64,000 nucleotides of DNA from JBBATK01 sp044228685 (GCA_044228685.1 JBGAUL010000021.1:1-64000); one strand, 5' to 3'. Positions 18,937 through 28,416 are shown, counted from the stretch's first letter. Notes: generated by a model from the sequence alone, not told the origin. Translations and numbers: made by a program.

Positions 18937-21597
18937 ATGAAACACATGTTGTCCACAATTGCCCGTGTTCTGCTGATGATCGTCCTGGTCTCCGGCACAC
19001 AATTGCGTAGCGAAACCCCGCAGGGAATGAACTACCAAGCAGTAGCTCGCACATCACAAGGTGCATTAATTAGCAATGAAAACGTCGAAGTACGTTTTAG
19101 CATTCACCAAGGATCAGCTCTTGGTCCGGTGATATATCAGGAAACTTCGTCATCGAAGACCAATGAATTTGGTTTGTTCAGTGTTGTACTTGGACGCGGC
19201 ACAGCAGTCGGACCGTCTTTCAACACAATCGATTGGAGCAACGGTACGAAGTTCCTTCAAGTTGAATTCAAAGCAAATGGCGGCAGCTATGTAGATATGG
19301 GTTCACAAGAACTGTTGAGCTCAGCATATGCTTTCAATTCTCAATCATCAAACGGCTTGAGCAAGGGAGTAAAACTCTCCCCTAGCGTTCTTGAAGGCAA
19401 CGGCGCAACATCCGGTCAGGTTCTGGCTTGGGATGGCAGCAACTGGGTTCCAAGTTATGGCGTGAAAACAGATACGGGCGTTACGGTACAGTCGAACAAA
19501 ACACTTGCCGGTGACGTAACCGGACCAATAGCTTCAAACACTGTTGAGAAGATTCAAGGTAAGAGTGTTTCTTCAGCAAACCCGTCAAATGGTCAGATCC
19601 TTCAATGGAACGGTTCAGCATGGACCCCAAGCTCAATGTCAGTAACATTGAATGGCGATGCAACCGGCTCAAGCTCATCAAACACTGTCACCAAGATTCA
19701 AGGCAATAGTGTTGCCAACACAGCACCAAGCAATGGACAGATTTTGCAATGGAATGGTTCAGCATGGACACCAAGCACCATGGCTGTGACACTCGGCGGT
19801 GATGCTACAGGCTCCAGCGCTTCGAATACGGTAACAAAGCTGCAAGGTAAGAACGTCTCCAGTGCAGCTCCGGCAAATGGACAATTCTTGCAATGGGATG
19901 GTACAGCTTGGACACCGACCAACCTCGCATTGACACTCGGCGGTGATGTAACAGGTTCCTTGGCTGCTAATACGGTTACGAAACTCCAAGGTAAAAGCGT
20001 TTCAAATACAGCTCCAACAAGCGGTCAGGTTTTGTCATGGGATGGTTCAGCATGGACCCCAAGCACACCGGCTGCAGGTGGCGGATCCGGTATCAAGCTT
20101 CCGTTGGACACAACCATGTCAACAACCTCAACTATGCTTCGTATGGTCAACAGCAACATGAACAATACAAATGCCGGTCTTGCAGTTTGGATGTCAGGTA
20201 AAGGTCCGGCAGCTTGGTTCTACTCACCAACAGCAACAAACACTCTTGAAGTTGAAAGAGTTTATCAAGGTGGTTTAGGCGTTGGCTTGATTTCTCAGGT
20301 CGTCAATACATCGAACTCAGCGGCTGCTGTTAAAGGCGAGACGAACGGTTCAGGCTACGGTCTACAAGGTGTGGCAACAGGCAACGGTAATGCAGCTAAC
20401 TTCACAATTGCAAACCCATCTAGCACCTCATCAATTGTAACCGCAGCTACAAATGGTATCGGTAGCGGTCTTACAGTTCAAATGACAAACGCATCGAACG
20501 GCGCACGCGGTATCGATGTGCTTCAGACAGGTGTTGGACCGGGCGTATTCGCAAGCAGCGCAGGTGGTAATGCAGTTTGGGGTATCACATCATCAATCTC
20601 AGCAGCAGGCGTTATCGGTGATAACACCTTTGGTGAAGCAGTTGTTGGTCGTAATCGTGGCGGCAACGGTGTTGGTGCCGTTGTTGGTCGTAATGACTCT
20701 TCAGGATACGGTGTTCGTGGTTTCAATACAAAAGATGGTTATGGCGTTCTCGGTCAAGCAGGTATCAGCGGCGGAACCGGTGTCGGTGGTCGTTTTGAAA
20801 ACGTCAACGCGGCTAACACAAACGACGCTTGTCAAGTCGCAACCAATGGTAACGCCAATGGCTTAAAGGTCACAAGCACAAACGGCACAATAAGCACGGG
20901 CAAAGCGGCAATCCTCGCGACCACAACTGATGGTACAGCAATTTCGGGTATCACAAACGGGACATCTACCAGCGACGCAGGTATTCGCGGTACTGCTACG
21001 AATGCAAACGCATATGCAGCGTACTTCAGCGGTAAAGTTCACATTGCAGGTACGTTGTCAAAGACAGCAGGTACATTCAAGATTGACCACCCGCTCGATC
21101 CGGCAAACAAGTACTTGGTACACAGCTTTGTTGAAAGTCCTGACATGATGAACGTGTACAACGGCAACATCACAACCGACGCAAACGGTCGCGCTATCGT
21201 AAGTCTTCCTGCCTACTTCGAAGCTGAGAACATCAACTTCAAGTATCAACTCACCGTCATCGGTCAGTTCGCACAAGCAATCGTCATGAAGGAAATCAGC
21301 AACAACCAATTCGAGATCATGACCGACAAACCAAACGTAAAGGTTAGCTGGCAAGTAACCGGTGTACGTAACGACGTGTTCGCACAACAAAATCGTTTCG
21401 TTGATGTGGTTGAAAAGGAAAAGGAAAACAAGGGCTTCTACGTGTACCCACAAGGTTATGGTCTGCCATTGAGCAAGGGTATCTACTCCAAGGGCATCGA
21501 GCAATCATTGCAAAACAACGATGCAACGGCAGTTCCTGCAGCAAAGACTGCATCTGACAATAGCCTCAACACACAAGAAATCCGTTCGCAGAAATAA
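18937..21597 (+). CDS. Large secreted repeat protein, fibre-like surface protein
   Basis: The 886-residue protein has an N-terminal signal peptide and an early domain beginning TPQGMNYQAVAR, common in secreted Bacteroidota proteins (family knowledge). Four tandem 48-residue repeats follow, each containing a GD(A/V)TG motif, an NTV-x-K-(I/L)-QG segment and an (A/P)-x-x-GQ-x-L-x-W-(D/N)-G-x-AW-T-P motif; a divergent half copy precedes them. Next is a glycine/serine/asparagine-rich stretch with G-Y-G-V-x-G-like short repeats that suggest a beta-helix or trimeric fibre. A conserved C-terminal module covers about residues 705-850 (HSFVESPDM, WQVTGVR). It ends without a recognisable T9SS sorting domain. 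Likely an exported adhesin or fibre. A small T9SS cargo gene follows. Confidence 0.85.
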   Translation: MKHMLSTIARVLLMIVLVSGTQLRSETPQGMNYQAVARTSQGALISNENVEVRFSIHQGSALGPVIYQETSSSKTNEFGLFSVVLGRGTAVGPSFNTIDWSNGTKFLQVEFKANGGSYVDMGSQELLSSAYAFNSQSSNGLSKGVKLSPSVLEGNGATSGQVLAWDGSNWVPSYGVKTDTGVTVQSNKTLAGDVTGPIASNTVEKIQGKSVSSANPSNGQILQWNGSAWTPSSMSVTLNGDATGSSSSNTVTKIQGNSVANTAPSNGQILQWNGSAWTPSTMAVTLGGDATGSSASNTVTKLQGKNVSSAAPANGQFLQWDGTAWTPTNLALTLGGDVTGSLAANTVTKLQGKSVSNTAPTSGQVLSWDGSAWTPSTPAAGGGSGIKLPLDTTMSTTSTMLRMVNSNMNNTNAGLAVWMSGKGPAAWFYSPTATNTLEVERVYQGGLGVGLISQVVNTSNSAAAVKGETNGSGYGLQGVATGNGNAANFTIANPSSTSSIVTAATNGIGSGLTVQMTNASNGARGIDVLQTGVGPGVFASSAGGNAVWGITSSISAAGVIGDNTFGEAVVGRNRGGNGVGAVVGRNDSSGYGVRGFNTKDGYGVLGQAGISGGTGVGGRFENVNAANTNDACQVATNGNANGLKVTSTNGTISTGKAAILATTTDGTAISGITNGTSTSDAGIRGTATNANAYAAYFSGKVHIAGTLSKTAGTFKIDHPLDPANKYLVHSFVESPDMMNVYNGNITTDANGRAIVSLPAYFEAENINFKYQLTVIGQFAQAIVMKEISNNQFEIMTDKPNVKVSWQVTGVRNDVFAQQNRFVDVVEKEKENKGFYVYPQGYGLPLSKGIYSKGIEQSLQNNDATAVPAAKTASDNSLNTQEIRSQK
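19510..20085 (+). repeat. Four in-frame tandem repeats of 144 bp
   Basis: Copies start at 19510, 19654, 19798 and 19942, each encoding 48 residues of the surface protein. They have diverged at many positions but share the GDxTG and W-x-G-x-AW-T-P motifs. Copy number could vary by recombination. Confidence 0.9.
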
Positions 21598-21615
21598 TCG
21601 AAGTGTATGAAGAGA

Positions 21616-21654
21616 GGACGAGTACAACAATACTCTGCTCGTCCCCTACTTTTT
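21616..21654 (+). terminator. Possible terminator after the surface-protein gene
   Basis: Arms GGACGAG and CTCGTCC enclose a 15-base loop and are followed within a few bases by five Ts. The long loop makes it a weak or leaky terminator, which would let the next gene be partly co-transcribed. Confidence 0.45.
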
Positions 21655-21679
21655 GAATTTTTCAATTCCAATTTCAATC

Positions 21680-22171
21680 ATGAAAACAAGACTCTTTATC
21701 ACACTCGCGGCTTTGTCGCTCTGCAGCCTAAGCACACAAGCTCAGCAATTGGAACGTCAAGTCGTGTCTTCCAGCGGTACAACGACTCGCACAGCTCAAT
21801 ACTCGCTCTCCTGGACCCTCGGCGAAGTAGCAACAACAACACTGAAGAAAGCACCATACATCCTCACACAAGGATTTCAACAAGCTAACATTCTTGTGTC
21901 ATCTGATGTAACAAGTGATGAACTGGCTCAAATGGATCTCAGCGTGTTTCCAAATCCTGCTGTTGATCACGTTCAGATCTCAATGAGGAATTATCGCGAA
22001 GGCATTTCACTAAATATCAGTGATCTTGCCGGAAAGAGCGTTCTGTCGAAGACCAATATTTCATCGACAGAAACCATTGATCTTAGCTCCTACGCTTCGG
22101 GTAACTATCAACTCACGCTGATGCAGGATGGTCGCATTGTCGGAGTGTACTCAATCATTAAAGTGCGCTGA
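21680..22171 (+). CDS. Small secreted protein with T9SS type A sorting domain
   Basis: The 163-residue protein starts at the ATG at 21680, which gives a clean signal peptide ending near TQA-QQ; an upstream in-frame start would put hydrophilic residues before it. After about 75 residues (SYSLSWTLGEV-like motif, Q-G-F-Q-Q) comes a C-terminal sorting domain of the Por/T9SS type, with V-F-P-N-P near residue 95 and the strand pattern ending Y-S-I-I-K-V-R. Such cargo is exported across the outer membrane and anchored or released. Its function is unknown. Confidence 0.82.
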   Translation: MKTRLFITLAALSLCSLSTQAQQLERQVVSSSGTTTRTAQYSLSWTLGEVATTTLKKAPYILTQGFQQANILVSSDVTSDELAQMDLSVFPNPAVDHVQISMRNYREGISLNISDLAGKSVLSKTNISSTETIDLSSYASGNYQLTLMQDGRIVGVYSIIKVR

Positions 22172-22280
22172 TAGCTTCGAGTTGGCTTATGCAGATAGTG
22201 TCTGTCGCAATGTTGTCCCGCCTGCGCTCAGAGACTTTCTGAAATTCTAGCTCATCAATGAGCATCAGTTTAGCACACGA

Positions 22281-22318
22281 ACACCGCTGAGAGTCGAGTC
22301 TCAGCGGTGTTTTTTTTA
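22281..22318. terminator. Strong terminator between convergent genes
   Basis: A perfect 12-base stem (ACACCGCTGAGA with its complement) and a 6-base loop are followed by eight Ts on the plus strand. It ends transcription of the small T9SS cargo gene and, lying between convergent genes, could act in both directions. Confidence 0.9.
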
Positions 22319-22350
22319 TTTCAATTGATTGATAAGCAGGGTGACGCGCG

Positions 22351-23589
22351 TTAGTATTTCACGACACGAGACACAAGCGACTTGCCACTGTTAGCTGTCT
22401 TCAAGAAATAGGTCCCTGCCGGAAACTGCTGCAAGCTTATGCGCATCATTGAAGATTGCTCGGCAGAAAATGCTGCAAGAGTATTGCCATAAATATCCAA
22501 GAGAATCAGAGCCGATGTGTGAGGCGGAATCGAGCTAAGCTGGATATCTGAAGTTGTTGGATTAGGATAAATTGAGAAGCTTGTTGTCGCTGATTCAGTT
22601 TCCACATCCGCTTCGAGCTTCGGAGTAAAGATCTCGTTGTTGGCCGCGAGACTGGTTAAAGTCGATCCGCCAATAGCATAAATCTTTCCATCGACTTCGC
22701 AGCTGATAAGACCTGAGCGACCGGTAAACACACCATTTGCATCTTCGATATTCCACTCATTGCTTTGGGGATTATAGCTTTCAACTTGTGTCACCATGGT
22801 TTGGAGATTAAAACCGCCAAAGTGATACAGTGTGTTGTTCAATACCGATACAGCGCCGCCGTAGCGAGCTGAACTTGTGAGGTCGGCCGGAGGCGTTGAC
22901 CAGACGTTGGTCGAGGGATCAAACACCTCAAGTGTATTGAGAGCTTTGCTTCCGTTATATCCACCATGGACAAAAATTCTTCCATTAATGAGCGCAAATC
23001 CTGCAGCACGACGTGCAGTGAATTTTCCGCTTGTTGCAACCGTGCTCCAGGTGTTTGTTGCAGGATCGAAGGTCTCAACTCCTGTTTCATAGTTCGTTTG
23101 CGACATTCCACCGAAGATGTAGATCTTTCCGTTCACATACACGGCGCCATGACGATGACGTGGTGTTGCTAAACCAGTGACTTTAGGCGCTGTCCATGCT
23201 TTAGTGACCGGATCGTAGACTTCTACGAGATTGAGAGCCGTCCAATTCTCATCATAGCCACCAATTACATAAATCTTCCCATCAACGACAGTCGCTGTAC
23301 AGCCGCCACGCGCAGTAAAGCTGCCTGTTGTCTCCGGAGTCGTCCATTCATCCTTTCCCGGATCATACACTTCCATTGTATTCATCGCGCCAGGTGTCAC
23401 GGCACTCGGGAAGCCACCTATCACGTAAATCTTGTGATCAATGACTGCGGCACAACAATAGGTTCGAGGTGTGAATCCGTTGATGTTTCCATCTGACCAA
23501 GATCCTTGAGCCATGCTCTGATTTTGAATAAAGATGAACATCATCACCGACATTGCACAATTCAGCAAGCGAAAGGATACTCGTTTCAT
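22351..23589 (-). CDS. Kelch-repeat protein with T9SS type A sorting domain
   Basis: The 412-residue protein has a signal peptide (mature near AQGSW). About six kelch repeats follow, recognisable by the G-G-(Y/F/M) turn and the (I/V)-Y-(V/I/A)-(I/F)-G-G pattern, which should form a beta-propeller over about residues 40-315. The C-terminal sorting domain has Y-P-N-P near residue 345 and ends S-R-V-V-K-Y. It is predicted to be secreted by the type IX system and to act as a binding propeller outside the cell. Confidence 0.93.
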   Translation of the reverse strand: MKRVSFRLLNCAMSVMMFIFIQNQSMAQGSWSDGNINGFTPRTYCCAAVIDHKIYVIGGFPSAVTPGAMNTMEVYDPGKDEWTTPETTGSFTARGGCTATVVDGKIYVIGGYDENWTALNLVEVYDPVTKAWTAPKVTGLATPRHRHGAVYVNGKIYIFGGMSQTNYETGVETFDPATNTWSTVATSGKFTARRAAGFALINGRIFVHGGYNGSKALNTLEVFDPSTNVWSTPPADLTSSARYGGAVSVLNNTLYHFGGFNLQTMVTQVESYNPQSNEWNIEDANGVFTGRSGLISCEVDGKIYAIGGSTLTSLAANNEIFTPKLEADVETESATTSFSIYPNPTTSDIQLSSIPPHTSALILLDIYGNTLAAFSAEQSSMMRISLQQFPAGTYFLKTANSGKSLVSRVVKY

Positions 23590-23697
23590 ATCAGCTAATT
23601 AATGATTTGATAAGGCGGCGCAATCTATGTGCTAATGAAGACCCGTCAAAGAGTATTGACAAGTGCAACAATGAAATGAATCGGTTTGAATGCTACT

Positions 23698-24852
23698 TTA
23701 TAATTGCTGCAGTCGCTTCGCAGCACGCACAGCTTCCTCGGTTTGAGGGTACTGTTTTTGTAGCTTCTGGTAGGTCTTCTTTGCTTCGGCAGTCTTGCCC
23801 ATGCGAATCTGAGATTCCGCAATCATTGAGAGCGCTTTACTAGTCTTCTCCGGCGAGTTGGACTTGATGACTTTGTTGAAGGAATTGATAGCCTCATCGT
23901 ACTTTCCAAGACCGTAGTACGACTCGCCAATCCAGTACTGTGCGCGAACTTGGTTTTCAGGCGACTTTTCCTGCGCCATGTCTTGCGTCAGAACATCAAT
24001 GCTCTCTTGATATTGACGCTTCGAAAACAGGGTCATAGCGGTAGTAAATAATGCACCGGGTTGCTCAGTCTTGACGGCAGGTGTAGCAGTTGCTGGAGCT
24101 TCCTTGCTTTCTTTCTTCCCAAGCTGACCCTGAGTCGGCTGTGCCTTTGAAGCTCTCTCGCTCTTCTCGACGATCTTAGGCTCTGCGTCAGGTTCAATCC
24201 TTTGCTTTGCAGGACTCGGTGCAGTCTTTTTTCTGATCTTCGGTCGTGGAGCTTTGACAGCATCTGCTTCATTTCCGCCCTCATCAGGGTTAATGATGTC
24301 AGAAGAACTACTCTTTGGACTCTTCTTGATCGGGGTGGCTTTAGCGGTCTTTGACGTAGGCTCAGCTGATTGTTCTCCCTCTCCATTGTCAGGCAGAATC
24401 ACTCCAGACTGCGTATCAGTCTTTTTCTTCGGTGTGAGCTTTGGTTGAAGCTTGGGAAGTTCTCTCGCCGGCTCTCTCACAGCGTCACCTTTGGTGATTT
24501 CCTGTCCACCGTTTTGGTCCTGGCGAGTTGCAGCTGAGTTCAAACTCTCGTTTACCTTTTCGCGGATGGCTCGAAGTTCAGTCTGGACGCTGTCCAAGCG
24601 CGTGTTCATATAGTCTTGCTGTGATTGCAAGCGCTCCATTTGCTCACGCAGAGTTGGAAGTTTCTTTCTAATCGACGGAAGGGTTGTATCGAGGGAATTT
24701 GCTGTGGGAACAGCAGTGTCGTCGTTTGAAGGCGACACTGCTTTCTCATTCTTCGTATTTGGCGTTTGAGATGCCGAGGAGTTTTTGCGGGTCGATAATG
24801 GCTGACAGGCGACAAATGCCCAGCAGAGACTTAGGCAGAGACAAAGTCTCAT
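23698..24852 (-). CDS. YbgF/CpoB-like lipoprotein with C-terminal TPRs
   Basis: The ATG at 24852 gives a 384-residue protein with a lipoprotein signal peptide (lipobox ending V-A-C-Q); an upstream in-frame start would bury it. A coiled coil (about residues 60-110) and a long lysine/proline/serine-rich linker lead to three TPR-like repeats at the C-terminus (Y-Q-E-S-I-D-V-L, Y-D-E-A-I-N-S-F, A-E-A-K-K-T-Y). This matches tol-pal system YbgF/CpoB proteins, which coordinate outer-membrane constriction with peptidoglycan synthesis. No tol or pal gene is beside it, so the role is inferred from architecture only. Confidence 0.8.
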   Translation of the reverse strand: MRLCLCLSLCWAFVACQPLSTRKNSSASQTPNTKNEKAVSPSNDDTAVPTANSLDTTLPSIRKKLPTLREQMERLQSQQDYMNTRLDSVQTELRAIREKVNESLNSAATRQDQNGGQEITKGDAVREPARELPKLQPKLTPKKKTDTQSGVILPDNGEGEQSAEPTSKTAKATPIKKSPKSSSSDIINPDEGGNEADAVKAPRPKIRKKTAPSPAKQRIEPDAEPKIVEKSERASKAQPTQGQLGKKESKEAPATATPAVKTEQPGALFTTAMTLFSKRQYQESIDVLTQDMAQEKSPENQVRAQYWIGESYYGLGKYDEAINSFNKVIKSNSPEKTSKALSMIAESQIRMGKTAEAKKTYQKLQKQYPQTEEAVRAAKRLQQL

Positions 24853-24960
24853 CAGTTCTGTCTGACTACTCAGTACACTTTGGTTGGCATCCGTGCCGCG
24901 AATCATAATGAACCTTTCAGATGTCGACAGCCATATAGCAAAAATGCTGCCGAGTTCCGC

Positions 24961-25257
24961 TTAGCGGTCGGTATCCAGCTCGGTCAATGTTTCGTAGCGA
25001 ATGTTTTGTGCAATTGCATTTACGCGATTGATGTACTCTGCTGTTTGCTCTTCTTCCATAAGCTCATCTGCTTCTTCGAAGGCATCTTGGTCAGCGTAAA
25101 TGGTTGCTTCGGTGAACTCGTTGTTTTTATTACGGAAAACGTAATATTCGAGACCCTTTTCTTCATAGATTTTCTTCAGACGGCGCATGAGTTCCTGGTA
25201 CTCAGGCATCTTTTCCGATTCGATAGAATACGTCACGGTAAACATTACTCGTGGCAT
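24961..25257 (-). CDS. Small conserved hypothetical, possible dimeric alpha-beta barrel
   Basis: The 98-residue acidic protein has a strand-helix-strand pattern starting M-F-T-V-T-Y-S-I and a central E-Y-Y-V-F-R strand, suggestive of a ferredoxin-like or dimeric alpha-beta barrel fold. No catalytic motif is seen. It sits between the YbgF-like gene and the NuiA-like gene, all on the minus strand. Confidence 0.6.
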   Translation of the reverse strand: MPRVMFTVTYSIESEKMPEYQELMRRLKKIYEEKGLEYYVFRNKNNEFTEATIYADQDAFEEADELMEEEQTAEYINRVNAIAQNIRYETLTELDTDR

Positions 25258-25353
25258 TTTTGGTCCTTTCGTGTATGAATTCTAAACAATAAACAAAGAT
25301 ACAACCAAGAGTGCAATGATGCTGTCGCTTGACTCAAAACTGTCGGCCACAGC

Positions 25354-25761
25354 CTAGGTTTCCACAATGAAAGTGCGAAGTCCGGCATAATCCCCTTCTT
25401 TCGTCCTTCCTAGAACCAACACATCGACCTTATTCTCACCAAACCACAACTGCACCGGTTTGGTAACGTTTGCAAAGAATGCTTCTTTGAGCTCTTGATA
25501 CTGCTTGGTCTCAGAAACTTCTTCCGGTGTTTGCCACTCATATACTTCTGTAACGCCCTCGAAAAATTCCTCTGCTTCTGACTCTGAGATCAACACGTCT
25601 TCAGGATGATGCAGATCGAAAGCGATGTTATCATAGGTCATCGCACCGCGTTCGGTCGTTTTCCAAACATACACATCAATCGGAGCGTCTGCTTCGCTAG
25701 GATAGAGCAGACCCGTACATAATTGACGCAGGCGATCACTAAGTTCGTCGGTTGTAAGCAT
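25354..25761 (-). CDS. NuiA-like (nuclease A inhibitor-like) protein
   Basis: The 135-residue protein matches the pattern I recall for the NuiA family: an N-terminal helix ending L-L-Y-P-S-E-A-D-A-P followed by a V-W strand, a middle F-F-E-G-V segment, and a C-terminal A-G-L-R-T-F-I-V-E-T. Nuclease A inhibitor binds a secreted sugar-nonspecific nuclease in Anabaena; in other bacteria most members are uncharacterised. No nuclease gene is beside it. It lies 17 bases after argS on the same strand and may be co-transcribed with it. Confidence 0.72.
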   Translation of the reverse strand: MLTTDELSDRLRQLCTGLLYPSEADAPIDVYVWKTTERGAMTYDNIAFDLHHPEDVLISESEAEEFFEGVTEVYEWQTPEEVSETKQYQELKEAFFANVTKPVQLWFGENKVDVLVLGRTKEGDYAGLRTFIVET

Positions 25762-25778
25762 GGCTTAAGCTAATTGGT

Positions 25779-27419
25779 TTACATCGATTCCGGAGCACGA
25801 ACGCCAAGGATCGACAATCCGTTTTTCAATACTCGCTGCGCGGCTGAAGCAAGAGCCAGTCGCGCTTTAAACAATTCGTCCTCTTGTCCCATGATGCGAC
25901 AGTCGTGATAGAACACGTGAAAAGCAGCTGCCACATCGCGCAAATAATCAGCGATAAGGTGTGGCTGCAACTGTTCTGCTGCACGACGAACCATGGTTGG
26001 GAAACGGTCAATTGTCTTGATTAATTCTCGCTCTGCTTCGTGCTCTAAGAGATCCAGATTGACATCAGAACTAAGATCGACGTTCTGTCCCTCTACCGCA
26101 CGGAATATGCTGCACAAACGAGCGTGCGCATACTGCAAGTAGAAGACGGGATTCTTGTCGCTTTGTTCGAGCGCTAAATTGATATCAAACACAAGCTGCG
26201 TATCGGCAGAACGCATGAGGAAGAAGTAGCGAACGACATCAACTCCTAAGTCATTCATGAGATCATCAAGGGTGTACTGCTCGCCGTTTCGCTTGGAAAG
26301 CTTGTAGGGCTGACCATCTTTTAAGAAGGAAACCATCTGGTGAATCACCACGTGGATCTTGCTCGTGTCACAACCCAGCGCTTTGACACCGGCAATAACT
26401 TCTTGAACGGTTGAGATATGATCCGCACCGAAAATGTCGACCACAACATCATCTCCTCGCTCAGCTTTTATCTTGTGATAGGCCATGTCCGGCAAACGAT
26501 ATGTCGGCTCTCCTGTGGACTTGATGATCACGCGATCGTTCTCAAGTCCCAGTTGCGAGGTACGAATCCACCACGCACCATCTTTCTCATATGCTAAATC
26601 TCTTGCTTTGAGCTCTTCAACAACCTCGTTGATCTTGCCATCCGCGTACAACGTGTTTTCGTTGAAAAACACATCGTGCTTTACGTCCAAACGTTCCAGA
26701 GTTTTTTGAACCGATGCAAAGCACCATTGCTCACCGCGCTTTTTGAAGTACTCCAGAGTTTCAGGACTTTCCGTTTTGTAGGCATCTCCTGATTCATCGC
26801 GAATCATTGCTGCGATGTCAGAAATGTACTCGCCTTTGTATCCGTTTTCCTCGTCGAAGGGATAGTCGGTCTCGCCGAGCTGCTGACGATATCGAGCATA
26901 CACCGAGCGAGCCAGATTGTTCATCTGGTTGCCGGCATTGTTGAAGTAGTACTCGCGAACAACGCTGTGTCCCGTCCATTCCAACAGACGCGCAATTGTA
27001 TCACCGAGCATGATATTTCTACCATGACCGGGATGTAGCGGTCCGGTTGGATTTGCACTCACGTACTCGACATTCGCCTTCCGTGCTTCAGCAAAGCTGC
27101 TACGACCGAAGGACTCTCCACTTTCACGGATTTCGGCGAGTCGTTGAGCGTAATAATGTGGAGTAAGACGAAGATTAATAAATCCGGCGCCGGCAATCTC
27201 TACACCCGAAACGAGCGATTCGTCGTACTTGAGATTTTCTACGATGTTTTGGGCTATAGCGCGAGGAGGCTTCGAAAGCTGTTTGGCAAGACCCATGGCA
27301 ACATTTGTCGAGACGTCACCGTGCTCACGTACTTTCGGCGCTTCAAATTGAACGCGTGCTACATCAGCTCCAATTGCCGTACAGGCATTTTGAAAAATTG
27401 ACTCGAGGTACTGATACAT
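25779..27419 (-). CDS. argS: Arginyl-tRNA synthetase
   Basis: The ATG at 27419 gives 546 residues and avoids overlap with rsfS; an upstream in-frame start would overlap it. The class I signature appears as P-L-H-P-G-H-G-R-N near residue 120 and the KMSKS-like loop as K-L-S-K-R. The N-terminal Add1-like domain and C-terminal DALR anticodon-binding domain (Q-Y-A-H-A-R onward) are in place. It charges tRNA-Arg. rsfS lies 4 bases upstream on the same strand. Confidence 0.96.
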   Translation of the reverse strand: MYQYLESIFQNACTAIGADVARVQFEAPKVREHGDVSTNVAMGLAKQLSKPPRAIAQNIVENLKYDESLVSGVEIAGAGFINLRLTPHYYAQRLAEIRESGESFGRSSFAEARKANVEYVSANPTGPLHPGHGRNIMLGDTIARLLEWTGHSVVREYYFNNAGNQMNNLARSVYARYRQQLGETDYPFDEENGYKGEYISDIAAMIRDESGDAYKTESPETLEYFKKRGEQWCFASVQKTLERLDVKHDVFFNENTLYADGKINEVVEELKARDLAYEKDGAWWIRTSQLGLENDRVIIKSTGEPTYRLPDMAYHKIKAERGDDVVVDIFGADHISTVQEVIAGVKALGCDTSKIHVVIHQMVSFLKDGQPYKLSKRNGEQYTLDDLMNDLGVDVVRYFFLMRSADTQLVFDINLALEQSDKNPVFYLQYAHARLCSIFRAVEGQNVDLSSDVNLDLLEHEAERELIKTIDRFPTMVRRAAEQLQPHLIADYLRDVAAAFHVFYHDCRIMGQEDELFKARLALASAAQRVLKNGLSILGVRAPESM

Positions 27420-27423
27420 AATT

Positions 27424-27885
27424 CTATTCGATGGATTCAGAAGCTGTTTTCTTGCTGCTCGCACGGGCCTTTGTTACTCGGCCTGCAGCTGAAATGGTAT
27501 AGCGTTCGCCTTCAGACCACAGCTTCTCGAGTTTGTAGAACTCACGTGCTTCAGTGCGCATCACATGCACAACAACGTCGAAGAAGTCGATGATAATCCA
27601 GTTCATTGAATCCCAGCCTTCGCTTCGAGGGGTATCAACGCCGGCAGACTTTGCCTGACGCAGCAGTGTTTCGGCAATGCTGCGCATTTGTGGCTCGGAC
27701 TGACAGCTCACAATGACAAACCACTCGCTCGGTGCACCATCAACATCGCCAATGCGAAGTAAGGTGATGTCCGTTGCATTCTTGTCTCCTGCTGATTTCG
27801 CGCACAGGGTCGCAAGCGCTTTCGAATCTTTAATAACTTTTTTCGTTGCCAATGCTACAATTGAAGGGTGAAACAAATACTGCAA
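27424..27885 (-). CDS. rsfS: Ribosome silencing factor RsfS
   Basis: The 153-residue protein has the iojap/RsfS core: D-I-T-L-L-R-I-G-D near residue 40, I-A-E-T-L-L in the middle, W-I-I-I-D-F-F-D-V-V-V-H-V-M near 100 and F-Y-K-L-E-K-L-W after it. RsfS binds ribosomal protein uL14 and blocks subunit joining in starvation. The start is a TTG, with other TTG candidates just downstream. A basic tail (A-S-S-K-K-T) follows the core. Confidence 0.93.
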   Translation of the reverse strand: MQYLFHPSIVALATKKVIKDSKALATLCAKSAGDKNATDITLLRIGDVDGAPSEWFVIVSCQSEPQMRSIAETLLRQAKSAGVDTPRSEGWDSMNWIIIDFFDVVVHVMRTEAREFYKLEKLWSEGERYTISAAGRVTKARASSKKTASESIE

Positions 27886-27935
27886 TAGAGCCTGCGCTCC
27901 TAACCATCGAATGTCTTTTCAATCTTGTATGAACT

Positions 27936-28379
27936 TCATCGAAACGGACGAAGATGCTGAAAATCATCGCCGAGAATAACGGTGCAATCGAGCTGCAATG
28001 ACGAATCAATTTCCGTTCTCACATGACTGCCGTCAATTCCCAATGCATAAGCCAGCTTTCGTGCCGCTACGGTATCAGATCGAAGACGAATCACTTCTGA
28101 ATGCGTTGCATGCTCTTGTGTGTTTTCAGCACTAACGACATCGAAGCCTCTGCGTCGTAAATACTCAGTTGCTTTCTTCGCCAATCCTGACGTACTCGTC
28201 GCATTCAGGATTCTCAGCTGCACGTACAGGTCTTTACCAAAATCCGGTTCAGCTTCGACAAGTCGAGCATCGACCGGGGGCTTGACGAACATACGCGATA
28301 CGAAAGCATAGAGGAATACAGCAACGATGCAGGCTAGAACGCTCAGCGACACCACGGACAGAGTACTTTTTAAACGCAT
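27936..28379 (-). CDS. Membrane-anchored LytR C-terminal domain protein
   Basis: The 147-residue protein has one N-terminal membrane helix (about residues 7-30) and a LytR_C-like domain with V-Q-L-R-I-L-N-A-T near residue 55, G-L-A-K-K-A-T-E-Y-L-R-R-R-G-F-D-V-V and a final V-I-L-G-D-D. The LCP catalytic domain that usually precedes this module is absent. It sits about 50 bases upstream of rsfS, a pairing seen in related genomes by my recollection, and may be periplasmic. Confidence 0.8.
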   Translation of the reverse strand: MRLKSTLSVVSLSVLACIVAVFLYAFVSRMFVKPPVDARLVEAEPDFGKDLYVQLRILNATSTSGLAKKATEYLRRRGFDVVSAENTQEHATHSEVIRLRSDTVAARKLAYALGIDGSHVRTEIDSSLQLDCTVILGDDFQHLRPFR

Positions 28380-28416
28380 ATTCCGCTTCGCTACACTCGA
28401 ACAATCAAACAGGCAG

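Noticed and set aside
21058..21504. Minus-strand open frame of 148 codons
   Set aside because: It is the reverse of the conserved C-terminal part of the large surface-protein gene and has no signal or family pattern.
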